Assembly (NCBI GenBank): GCA_017430535.1
Contig: JAFRMR010000013.1
Span: 186,001-250,000, forward strand
DNA: 64,000 nucleotides
Reading direction: 5' to 3'
Source of the DNA: Clostridia bacterium
GTDB taxonomy: Bacteria; Bacillota; Clostridia; Oscillospirales; Acutalibacteraceae
The notes under the pieces are model-generated. The model saw nothing but the letters and a program-made list of their open reading frames with translations. It was not told the DNA's origin and made no database searches. Shown here in pieces: positions 42,931 to 50,690 of this stretch (its first letter is position 1; each line of letters opens with the position of its first letter). A program made the position numbers and the translations under genes.

Positions 42931-43623
42931 ATGAAAAAAGTATTATCTGTAATTCTTGCTGTCCTGATGCTGTTTTCTGTGTTTTCGACGCTTTCTTTTG
43001 CCGGGAATCAGACGCATTCAGCAGTCGGATCTGCCGATATCGGCAAGTATATGCTCGCCGACGGCATCTATTATTTCCCCGACAATGTGAAGGCGCTTGA
43101 AAGCGGCGCTTTTGAAGGTGCAGGCGCAAAGGCGGTATGCTTTACAGGCGAAGCGGTCAGTTTACCCGAAAGCACCGGGCTTGACAAAAATGCTGTGATA
43201 ATCATTAACAACGCAGCCAAAGACAGTAAGGGAAATGATGCGAAATTCGGCGCGGCAAATACCGGGTGCAAATGGTTCGCCTTCGATGTTTTGTCATTTT
43301 TCGGCAAAACCGTTCTGGCCTTTTTCTATGAGCCGGTGCTGAACGATGACACGGTTCCCTGCGTCGAAAAACTTATTGAAGAAGCCAAACCCGATTACAT
43401 CTATTTTGAATCGCTGAACGGCAAAAGTTCGTTTTATGCGAAGGGCAACGCTCCGCTTCAGGATATAATTGACGGTAACGCCGATGCGAATCCCGGATTT
43501 ATTGTTAATATTCTTATGAATTTCTATACCGGTCTGCTTGAACCGAAAGATAAGTTTTATAAGAATCCGGGATTGAACGCTTTTGCCGCGATTATTATGG
43601 GCATTTTCAGAAAGAAAAAATAA
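42931..43623 (+). CDS. secreted protein, unknown, LytTR-regulated
   Basis: A 230-residue protein with a classic signal peptide (MKKVLSVILAVLMLFSVFSTLSFA). A short leucine-rich-repeat-like stretch (NVKALESGAFEGAGAKAVCF) follows, then a mixed region with FDVLSFFGKTVLAFFYEP, and a hydrophobic C-terminus with a basic end (AAIIMGIFRKKK). It may be exported and membrane- or wall-associated. It is the first gene behind LytTR promoter 1 and is followed 30 bases later by the CHAT-like gene. Confidence 0.75.
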   Translation: MKKVLSVILAVLMLFSVFSTLSFAGNQTHSAVGSADIGKYMLADGIYYFPDNVKALESGAFEGAGAKAVCFTGEAVSLPESTGLDKNAVIIINNAAKDSKGNDAKFGAANTGCKWFAFDVLSFFGKTVLAFFYEPVLNDDTVPCVEKLIEEAKPDYIYFESLNGKSSFYAKGNAPLQDIIDGNADANPGFIVNILMNFYTGLLEPKDKFYKNPGLNAFAAIIMGIFRKKK

Positions 43624-43653
43624 ACGTCGGTATGTTCAAAGGAGTGATGTTTT

Positions 43654-45330
43654 TTGATTGAGTTAAAAAAACTTGTTTCTGCCGTTTTGGTAATGTCAAT
43701 AGCGTTAACCTCACTCTCGCTGTGTGCTGTCAACGGCTCGGCAGTTTCAGTTGAGCCGGGTGACAAAGAAAACGGTCTGGCAATAGAGGTCAATCCGTCA
43801 AAATCCGAATACGCCTACGGCGATACCGCCGAGTTAACAGTCAAGGTTACCAACGGCTACGGCTTCAACATTGACAATCTGATGATTTCCGTCTATTCCC
43901 CCGACTGCAAACTTCCGAAAGGTGAAAAATGCAAATCGGATATCGTAAAACTCGATTCAGGCAAATCACAAGTTTTTACGGTTAAAGCAAAACTCGGTTC
44001 AAGCGCAAAGTTGAATTTTTTTCAGAAGATAGTTTTCTTTTTCAAAAATCTTTTCAGCCGCGACAGCTCATTTGAAAGAATTAGCGAAAACGACAAATCA
44101 ATTGTTTCTATCCGACGCGAAAACGGTATTTTTGAGGATAAGACGCAAAAGAGTGTTAAATTCGGAACCGCCGACTGTAGTTTTGAAGTAACAGTGATTT
44201 ATGATTGCGGATTCACAGAGGAAATGCTTAAAAAATGGGAAGAGGATGAACAGATAACCGGCACTCAGTTTGATGAAAGCGAACAAATCTACTGGTATGA
44301 GTATGATTTGGACGGCGGCGGCACAGCCATAGGAGGTATTAGCCTGCCGGCTGAAGCAGACGAGGAACCCGAAGAGCTTGCAGATGAGCAGATTGAAGGA
44401 AACAATCCCGCCTTCCTTATGTTGGACGGATTTTCATCGGGAGTATCTTTCAATGATGACAGTAATTCATATAAATCTCTGACAGATACTTTTGAAAAGT
44501 ATTACGGAGCAGGACATATTACGGCAAGGTATGACAATTTCAGAAAAACATCAGGCAGCTCTTTCGTGTGTGTTTCATGCCACGGCGGCGTCTATCTCAA
44601 AGATACTGTAAACAAGCCGTACATTCAGCTTTCAAATTATCCGGAAAATGAAGAGGAATTCGTAGGTGATCTTAGAGAAAAGAATGCTGCGGTCCTGACC
44701 AGAGTATATAAAGTTCTTAAAGGCGAAACATATGATTATATTGCCAAAACCTATGGAATTCTGTTTCCCGGTTTTTTTGAGAATAAGACATATGATAATA
44801 CCGTTGTATTTCTCGAAAGCTGCTGCGCTTTCGGGTGCGATTCTCAGAACAACAAGCTCGCAGAGGCTCTGATAAATTCCGGCTGCAAGGCGGTCATCGG
44901 TTTCCGGAATGAAGTCCGGTCAGCTTACAGCAAAGAATTTATGACAGACTTTGTTAAGAGATTTGCGATGGGCGACGATATTTTGGCTGCGTTTGAATAC
45001 TGCACCGGAAAACACGGATTAACCGACGGGGACGAAGCAACTGCCCTGTATTCGGGTGACGGCTCGGCAACAATGCTTGAGTGCGGTCCTGAAGGCGGCA
45101 ATCAGGCGGGCATACGGCTGAAATTTCATTATGATGATGAAGCGGAAAACGAAGATTCATATCTCTTTCTCGTAAAACCCGGAAAAGAAATCGTTCAAAA
45201 CGATGTCATATCCCTTGCCGAATCCGTCGGAAATGCGGATTACACTTATACCGTTGATGAAACTTTTGAACAATATGCAGCGGTAAACGGCGAAATCAAA
45301 GATATCAATATAGATGTTTCAAAGAACTGA
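43654..45330 (+). CDS. secreted CHAT/caspase-like protein
   Basis: A 558-residue exported protein. A signal peptide covers residues 1-30. The next region is beta-rich (IEVNPSKSEYAYGDTAELTV) and contains LNFFQKIVFFFKNLF. The C-terminal half has a clan CD protease pattern: FVCVSCHGGVYL (His310), VVFLESCCAFG (Cys390 or Cys391) and ALINSGCKAVIGFRNEV, as in CHAT domains. This suggests a secreted cysteine protease. Its start is a TTG with AAAGGAGTGATG upstream. It is co-transcribed with the 42931 gene. Bacterial CHAT proteins are usually cytosolic, so a secreted one is unusual. Confidence 0.72.
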   Translation: MIELKKLVSAVLVMSIALTSLSLCAVNGSAVSVEPGDKENGLAIEVNPSKSEYAYGDTAELTVKVTNGYGFNIDNLMISVYSPDCKLPKGEKCKSDIVKLDSGKSQVFTVKAKLGSSAKLNFFQKIVFFFKNLFSRDSSFERISENDKSIVSIRRENGIFEDKTQKSVKFGTADCSFEVTVIYDCGFTEEMLKKWEEDEQITGTQFDESEQIYWYEYDLDGGGTAIGGISLPAEADEEPEELADEQIEGNNPAFLMLDGFSSGVSFNDDSNSYKSLTDTFEKYYGAGHITARYDNFRKTSGSSFVCVSCHGGVYLKDTVNKPYIQLSNYPENEEEFVGDLREKNAAVLTRVYKVLKGETYDYIAKTYGILFPGFFENKTYDNTVVFLESCCAFGCDSQNNKLAEALINSGCKAVIGFRNEVRSAYSKEFMTDFVKRFAMGDDILAAFEYCTGKHGLTDGDEATALYSGDGSATMLECGPEGGNQAGIRLKFHYDDEAENEDSYLFLVKPGKEIVQNDVISLAESVGNADYTYTVDETFEQYAAVNGEIKDINIDVSKN

Positions 45331-45461
45331 TATTTACATTAAAGCGCTTTAGTATAAAGGGAGTCCCTGCAATCAGATCCATTATTCACAGCAATATCAA
45401 AACATTTATAACCGCTAAGCTAATTAAACCATATAATGGCACAAAAGTAGGAGGAACAATA

Positions 45462-47669
45462 ATGTATAACAGTTTATTAAAAAAGATTATCGCAACTATG
45501 CTTGCCGGGCTTATACTCTTCGGATCAGCCCCAGCGGCGGGACTCGTCGGAATTGAAATACCAGCTTTTGACTTTGCATCAATCAAAGCAAACGCGGCGA
45601 GTATTACCAGTGAGGACGGAATGTATGAGTATGATGGCAATACAATAACGAAAGTTCTTAAACCTGATGAACTTCCGGAAGACTATGTGATTCCCTCAAT
45701 AATAGATGACACACCGATAACTGCTGTTGGTATGAACGCCTTTGAGAATTGCAACTCAATAAAAAAATTAACTGTTCCTGACAGTATTAATTCTCTTTCG
45801 GAAAGGGCATTCAAAAAATGTTCGGGAATATCAGAAGTTTATTTCAATGCTTCAAATTGTCAAATGCCGGTAAATGGAAGTGCTTTTGCGTCCGACACAC
45901 AAAGTGACAACAACTACAGCATAGAAACAATTGTTTTCGGCAATAATGTTTATAATATACCCAATGATGTTTGTCGAGGTATGAATTCACTATCTGTTGT
46001 CACCTTTGGAGCAGGTGTTAAGTCAATTGGAGTAGCGGCATTCAAAAATTGTAAAAGCCTTGAAAAAATATCTATTCCGGAAAAAGTATCTGTTATTAAT
46101 AATCATACTTTTGAAGGTTGCTCAGAGTTGCAGGAGATTAATCTAAATAATATAACAAATATTGGAGAACAAGCCTTTAACGGCTGCTCAAAATTAAATC
46201 CTGTATTTTCCGAAAAATTGGAAACTATCGGAAGCCTTTCGTTCTGTGACTGTGATGTAATTAAAGAAGTAACTATTCCTGAAAATGTAACTTCAGTTGG
46301 ATTATGGGCATTCAAAGGTTGCTCAAATATAACAAAAATATACTTTAATGCTACAGAATGTTCAATTGCAGTTAACGGTGGTATTTTTAGTGAGGCAGGT
46401 AGTGCAGTAAAAACTGTGGAGTTTGGCAATAATGTAAATAAAATACCTGCCAATGTATGCTCATATATGAGTTCATTGCAGGAGGTATATTTCAAAAGTG
46501 CAACTTTGTCAATCGGTGAAGCAGCATTTTATAAATGCCCAAGTTCATTTGATATATACTATCCAGGCACGGTTCAGCAATGGGAAAATGTTGTAATAGG
46601 TTGGAATAACAGCAATATAAACGAAGCCAAAACATATGACACCAACGGTGAATATATTTGGGTTCATTGTGAAGGGGCAGACGAACCGATAAATTACACT
46701 CTTACTTATGATGCCAATGGCGGCATTAACGCCCCTATAGCTCTAACCGGCAGCGGAAACATATCTCTGTCTAATGATAAACCCACAAGAGAAGGTTATA
46801 CCTTCCTCGGCTGGGCAGACAATGATTCGGCAACTGCGGCACAGTATCAGCCCGGTTCATCATTTAACCTTACCGGCGACAAAACCATTTATGCGATCTG
46901 GGCTGAAATCATATACACAAATGATAACGGCGGTGTGCTTACAGCCGATAATTCGTATAAGACTCCTGAAAAGAAAACAGTCAACAAGGTCATAGATGTC
47001 AGATGTGATAACAGCAGCGTAAACTTCAATCTCAGAAGTCTTACGCCTCAACAAAACACTAATTTTGACGGAATAAATTTCGGATGCCAGTGCAAATTTG
47101 ACCTTACTCTTACAGACGGAGAACTGATATCTGCCGAGAATCCTGCAGTAATTCGCTTCAAAAAAGATTTTATCGGTTATGATTTGAACAGCATTGTGAT
47201 ATTCCACTATCCTGCGAACGGTAACAGAGAGAGCTTCACGGCAAAAAAGAATGATGCAAACTTCAAAATATATGACGACGGCGAATACTGGAGAATAACC
47301 GTTACTTCCCTGAGCCCGTTCGGCATTTATTCTCAACCCAAGCTGAGCATAAAGAGTAACCCCGGTTCCAAGACGATTGACTACGGTCAGGTGCTCCGTC
47401 TCGAAGCGGATATTCCCGACGGATACGATGTTCACTGGTTTATAGGTAACAGAGATACAGGCAAGACCGGCACCATATTTGAATATGACAGTAAAAACGG
47501 TGACGGTGAAGTCAAAGCTGTGCTGTATAAAGACGGGAAGCAGGTTAAAGCCGATGACAGTGACATCAGCGACACCGAAACCGTAAAAGTAAACGCCGGT
47601 TTCTTCAAGCGGCTAATTGCCTTTTTCAAATACACATTATTCAAATCAAATAACATAGTTAAAAACTAA
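45462..47669 (+). CDS. secreted BspA-like leucine-rich repeat protein
   Basis: A 735-residue surface protein. A signal peptide covers residues 1-43. About ten LRR_5 (BspA) repeats of the form AFxxCxxLxxVxIPxxVxxIG fill residues 85-370. An InlB-type repeat (YTLTYDANGG...EGYTFLGWADN...IYAIWA) lies near 410-480. An Ig-like region and a short hydrophobic tail (GFFKRLIAFFKYTLF) close the protein. It is likely cell-surface attached and binds a host or plant polymer. It has an AGGAGGAAC site and TATAAT at 45432-45437 but no LytTR boxes. Confidence 0.86.
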   Translation: MYNSLLKKIIATMLAGLILFGSAPAAGLVGIEIPAFDFASIKANAASITSEDGMYEYDGNTITKVLKPDELPEDYVIPSIIDDTPITAVGMNAFENCNSIKKLTVPDSINSLSERAFKKCSGISEVYFNASNCQMPVNGSAFASDTQSDNNYSIETIVFGNNVYNIPNDVCRGMNSLSVVTFGAGVKSIGVAAFKNCKSLEKISIPEKVSVINNHTFEGCSELQEINLNNITNIGEQAFNGCSKLNPVFSEKLETIGSLSFCDCDVIKEVTIPENVTSVGLWAFKGCSNITKIYFNATECSIAVNGGIFSEAGSAVKTVEFGNNVNKIPANVCSYMSSLQEVYFKSATLSIGEAAFYKCPSSFDIYYPGTVQQWENVVIGWNNSNINEAKTYDTNGEYIWVHCEGADEPINYTLTYDANGGINAPIALTGSGNISLSNDKPTREGYTFLGWADNDSATAAQYQPGSSFNLTGDKTIYAIWAEIIYTNDNGGVLTADNSYKTPEKKTVNKVIDVRCDNSSVNFNLRSLTPQQNTNFDGINFGCQCKFDLTLTDGELISAENPAVIRFKKDFIGYDLNSIVIFHYPANGNRESFTAKKNDANFKIYDDGEYWRITVTSLSPFGIYSQPKLSIKSNPGSKTIDYGQVLRLEADIPDGYDVHWFIGNRDTGKTGTIFEYDSKNGDGEVKAVLYKDGKQVKADDSDISDTETVKVNAGFFKRLIAFFKYTLFKSNNIVKN

Positions 47670-47686
47670 ACAGTAATATAGTCCGG

Positions 47687-47722
47687 ACAGCCCCGATTCG
47701 TTTGAATCGGGGCTGTTTCTTT
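47687..47722 (+). terminator. terminator of the LRR gene
   Basis: ACAGCCCCGATTC / GAATCGGGGCTGT (13 bp, 47687-47699 with 47704-47716) followed by TTCTTT. Confidence 0.88.
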
Positions 47723-47726
47723 GCGT

Positions 47727-47789
47727 CTATACCGCTTTTTGTCGCACTCATACCAATTGGCGAAAATCTGTGGCTTTTCGGGTTATTAT
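47727..47789 (+). promoter_or_regulatory. LytTR twin-box promoter 2
   Basis: CTATACCGC (47727-47735) and TCATACCAA (47748-47756), again 21 bp apart, with the same CGCTTTTTGT between the boxes, the same GAAAATCTGT (47762-47771) and a TATTAT -10 (47784-47789). It drives the 47825 peptide and probably the 48023 gene. Confidence 0.8.
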
Positions 47790-47824
47790 GTGCTTGTAAA
47801 CAACAACCATGAGGAGGTAACAAA

Positions 47825-47959
47825 ATGGATATTTCAGCAATTATCGCGGCATTCAAAGACATCATCTTTCCGGTGTTCGGAGCAATCGCAGCAATCTCTC
47901 TAATCACCTGCATCCCGGACGTAGCAGAAGATGAAGTATTCTATGAAGACGAAGACTGA
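47825..47959 (+). CDS. 44-residue peptide, candidate AgrD-like precursor
   Basis: A short gene with a perfect AGGAGGTAACAAA site and LytTR promoter 2. The peptide has a hydrophobic or amphipathic first 27 residues (MDISAIIAAFKDIIFPVFGA and following), one cysteine at position 29 followed by Ile-Pro, and an acidic tail (EDEVFYEDED). A hydrophobic helix, a single Cys-containing core and an acidic C-terminus are the general plan of AgrD-type autoinducer precursors. The resemblance is only of layout, and no AgrB was found. It could instead be an exported peptide or a small membrane protein. Confidence 0.65.
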   Translation: MDISAIIAAFKDIIFPVFGAIAAISLITCIPDVAEDEVFYEDED

Positions 47960-48022
47960 GTTTCATCACAATCCAAATTAAACCAATCGATTTATAAAAA
48001 CAATATTAAAGGAGAAATTACC

Positions 48023-48748
48023 ATGAAAAAGTTTATTTCAATTATCATTGCAACAGCAACCGTATTTTCAATAGCCGTTCCCGCATTTGCAAAAGAAGTT
48101 ATTATCGACGAATATAACGAACCTGCAGGCGTATATGAAACGTATGCAGACACAGCCGAGCAGCCGGATGCCGTTGAAGGCGTCGACAAAGAAACTCCCG
48201 ATAATATCGACAGCGAAGCTTCAATACCGGATACTGCAGACACAAATGAATTTGACAACGGCACAGACACCGCAGATACAGACAGCGAATTCCTCTTTGA
48301 CAGAGATCCGGTAGCAATTCTCTATCTCTGTGCTTCCGGCATTCATTCCCACTATGCGTTCGGACACACATGGATCTGCATTAAAAATATCAGCAAAAAT
48401 GACATTACAATCGGCGGCAAGGTCATTGCTCCCAATGAAATGGCAAGTTTCGGTCTTCATCACGACGGCGGAATGCACTGTAACCGTGAAATCGAACGCT
48501 TCAGCGGCGAGACTGTCAAAGCAAAGCAGAAAAAACTCACCCGGTCCGAACTTTTAATTGCGGCAAATGAAATTTCAAATTCAAGATGGGGCTGGTATGA
48601 ATACTTCGCTCACAACTGCACGAATTTTGCCACTACCGTATGGAATAAAGTAACCGGCGCTCACCTGTTTGCATTTTGCTTCCCGTTTGTAGTTCAGATT
48701 GAGATGGCTTTCGGCGGAACAGAGTCTCTGTCAATGAATAGTTACTAA
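48023..48748 (+). CDS. secreted permuted papain-like (H...NC) protein
   Basis: A 241-residue protein with a signal peptide (residues 1-23) and an acidic Thr/Asp-rich linker (residues 24-92). The C-terminal domain has HSHYAFGHTWICIKN (His115) and AHNCTNFATTVWN (Cys199). This His-then-NC order is that of permuted papain-fold (NlpC/P60-LRAT-like) hydrolases, which act on acyl or peptide bonds. It lies 63 bases after the peptide gene, with an AAAGGAGAAA site, so both probably come from LytTR promoter 2. An exported effector or wall enzyme is inferred. Confidence 0.75.
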   Translation: MKKFISIIIATATVFSIAVPAFAKEVIIDEYNEPAGVYETYADTAEQPDAVEGVDKETPDNIDSEASIPDTADTNEFDNGTDTADTDSEFLFDRDPVAILYLCASGIHSHYAFGHTWICIKNISKNDITIGGKVIAPNEMASFGLHHDGGMHCNREIERFSGETVKAKQKKLTRSELLIAANEISNSRWGWYEYFAHNCTNFATTVWNKVTGAHLFAFCFPFVVQIEMAFGGTESLSMNSY

Positions 48749-48781
48749 ATAAATTATTTGCAAATAAAAGCCGGTTATTTT

Positions 48782-48821
48782 CCCCTGCAGAGTATCATTC
48801 ACTGCAGGGGATGATACTCTG
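48782..48821. other. candidate H-type pseudoknot after the 48023 gene
   Basis: CCCCTGCAG (48782-48790) pairs with CTGCAGGGG (48802-48810). The loop AGTATCAT (48791-48798) pairs with ATGATACT immediately downstream (48811-48818). The two helices can stack as a pseudoknot. There is no T run, so it is not a simple terminator. Confidence 0.55.
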
Positions 48822-48872
48822 ATTCCAAACAGAAAAGCAGAACAATAATTCCTCGATTTCTTATAAAAGCAC

Positions 48873-48901
48873 TTGCAATTTTACTGAATTACGATTATAA
48901 T
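48873..48901 (+). promoter_or_regulatory. promoter of the AAA-ATPase gene
   Basis: TTGCAA (48873-48878), a 17-bp spacer and TATAAT (48896-48901), 33 bases before the start codon. Confidence 0.75.
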
Positions 48902-48934
48902 AATGGCAAGTAAGTAATTCGGAGGGATAAATAT

Positions 48935-50335
48935 ATGTTTATCGGCAGACAACAGGAATTTGAAATGCTGAACGATTTATATAATTCAAAAAAATTCGAG
49001 TTTCTTGTGCTTTACGGCAGAAGAAGAGTGGGAAAAACCACTCTCATGAGTGAGTTTTCCAAAAACAAAAATGCAATATTCTATTCTGCGCAAGAGAAAA
49101 ACGCCGTCCTTAATATTGAGGACTTTTCAAAAGCTGTTCAGAAAAGATTTAACAACAGTTATTTCGGCGCGTTTGAAAGCTGGGAATCGGCATTCAAATA
49201 TATCGGTGATAATGTCGGCAATGAAAAGCAACTGATAATTATAGACGAATTCCCCTTTATTGCACAGGATACGCCTTCAATAAAAAGCACCCTGCAACAT
49301 ATAATCGATCACGATTGGAAAACCAAAAACATATTTTTGATTCTGTGCGGTTCCAGCGTCAGTTTTATGGAGAATGAAGTTCTCGGGTATAAAAGCCCGC
49401 TGTACGGTCGTGCAACGGCAACCTATGAACTGCTGCCTTTCGACTATTATGACAGTGCTGAATTCTTTCCCAAATACAGCACGGTTGATAAACTGATATC
49501 TTACGGTATTCTCGGCGGGATACCATGTTATCTTGAGAATTTTAGCGATAACATGACCGTAGCAGAAAATATAGAAAAGAAAATTCTGAAAACCGGTTCG
49601 TTCCTTAAAGAGGAAACTCAGGTTCTCCTTCGTATGGAACTGAGAGAACCTGCGGTTTATAACAGTATATTTGAAGCCATTTCAAACGGAGCAAGCCGTA
49701 TGAACGAAATCGCAGGTAAAATACATGAAGACAGCTCAAAATGTTCAAAATATCTCGATACACTGAGGACTATCAAATTAATTGAAAAAAAATCACCGGC
49801 AGGGGAAAAAGCCGCATCAAGAAAAACCATTTATTCAATAACCGATCCGTTTTTCAAATTCTGGTTTCACTTCGTTTTCTCAAACCGCAGTTATTATGAA
49901 ATTATCGGTCCTAAAAAAGCGGCTGAAGATATCATTGATAAAAACAATATCTCCGATTATATGGGCTCAATTTTCGAGATGATTTGCACGGAGTATATGA
50001 AGCGAAAAGCCAAAGCAGGCGAGTTACCCTTTTATCCGTCGGTAATCGGCAAATGGTGGGGAAATAATCCCGAAAAGAAACAACAGGATGACATTGATAT
50101 TCTTTTATTGGATAAAGATGAAAAATCTGCGATTTTCTGCGAATGCAAATTCAGAAATGAATTATTCAACAAAACAGAATTTGAAGATTTAGTATCTGCT
50201 TCAAGCGTCTTTCCGGAAAAAGAAAAGTATTATTATCTTTTTTCAAAATCTGGTTTCACAAAATGGATGATTGACGCTGCAAATAGTGCTGATAATATTA
50301 AACTTATCAAAGCGGATGATTTGTTTTACGCTTAA
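48935..50335 (+). CDS. AAA ATPase with DUF234-type nuclease-like domain
   Basis: A 466-residue protein. FIGRQQEFEMLNDLY, Walker A VLYGRRRVGKTTL and Walker B LIIIDEFPFIAQD mark the archaeal-type ATPase family. A winged helix follows (GASRMNEIAGKIHEDSSKCS), then FFKFWFHFVF and a C-terminal DUF234-like region with DDIDILLLDKDEKSAIFCECKF, a D...ExK nuclease-like core. Function is unknown, with defence or addiction roles suspected for the family. It has its own promoter. A restriction-gene remnant and recombinase 2 follow. Confidence 0.85.
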   Translation: MFIGRQQEFEMLNDLYNSKKFEFLVLYGRRRVGKTTLMSEFSKNKNAIFYSAQEKNAVLNIEDFSKAVQKRFNNSYFGAFESWESAFKYIGDNVGNEKQLIIIDEFPFIAQDTPSIKSTLQHIIDHDWKTKNIFLILCGSSVSFMENEVLGYKSPLYGRATATYELLPFDYYDSAEFFPKYSTVDKLISYGILGGIPCYLENFSDNMTVAENIEKKILKTGSFLKEETQVLLRMELREPAVYNSIFEAISNGASRMNEIAGKIHEDSSKCSKYLDTLRTIKLIEKKSPAGEKAASRKTIYSITDPFFKFWFHFVFSNRSYYEIIGPKKAAEDIIDKNNISDYMGSIFEMICTEYMKRKAKAGELPFYPSVIGKWWGNNPEKKQQDDIDILLLDKDEKSAIFCECKFRNELFNKTEFEDLVSASSVFPEKEKYYYLFSKSGFTKWMIDAANSADNIKLIKADDLFYA

Positions 50336-50348
50336 TTGCCAATCATGA

Positions 50349-50675
50349 CTTTTCTATCCCGATTACATTGTTTCTAAAAAAGACGGCACAAACTGGGTTG
50401 TTGAAACAAAGGGCGGCAAATCCTCCGGTCACAGCAACAATATAGATGTTCAAATAGAAAACAAATTCAATGCGTTTAAGAATTACGCACAAGCACACGA
50501 CCTTAACTGGGGGTTTGTCCGTAACCTTGATGGTGAGCTCTACATTAATAACACCGAGTTTGTTCTGATGAACACGGGGAGCCACTTTATGTTGTCTTTG
50601 ACAATGCTTCGGCACATCCAAGGCACATTCAAACCACTTTCTTTGACGAGGAATAATATAATCAATAATAGCTGA
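50349..50675 (+). pseudogene. C-terminal remnant of a type III restriction-type helicase
   Basis: A frame starting after a TGA encodes LFYPDYIVSKKDGTNWVVET, then KGGKSSGHSNNIDVQIENKFNAFKNYAQAHDLNWGFVR. The PDYIV...ETKGG pattern and WGFVR stretch belong to the C-terminal nuclease part of type III restriction Res subunits and related helicases. The rest of the protein is absent, and past about 50570 the likely coding switches frame (GEPLYVVFDNASAH). It is a fragment left by recombination. Confidence 0.65.
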
Positions 50676-50690
50676 AACAGAGGTTGTTAT

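Noticed and set aside
45405-45437. Third LytTR twin box before the LRR gene
   Set aside because: TATAACCGC is similar to a box, but no partner lies 21 bp away and the -10 distance is wrong.
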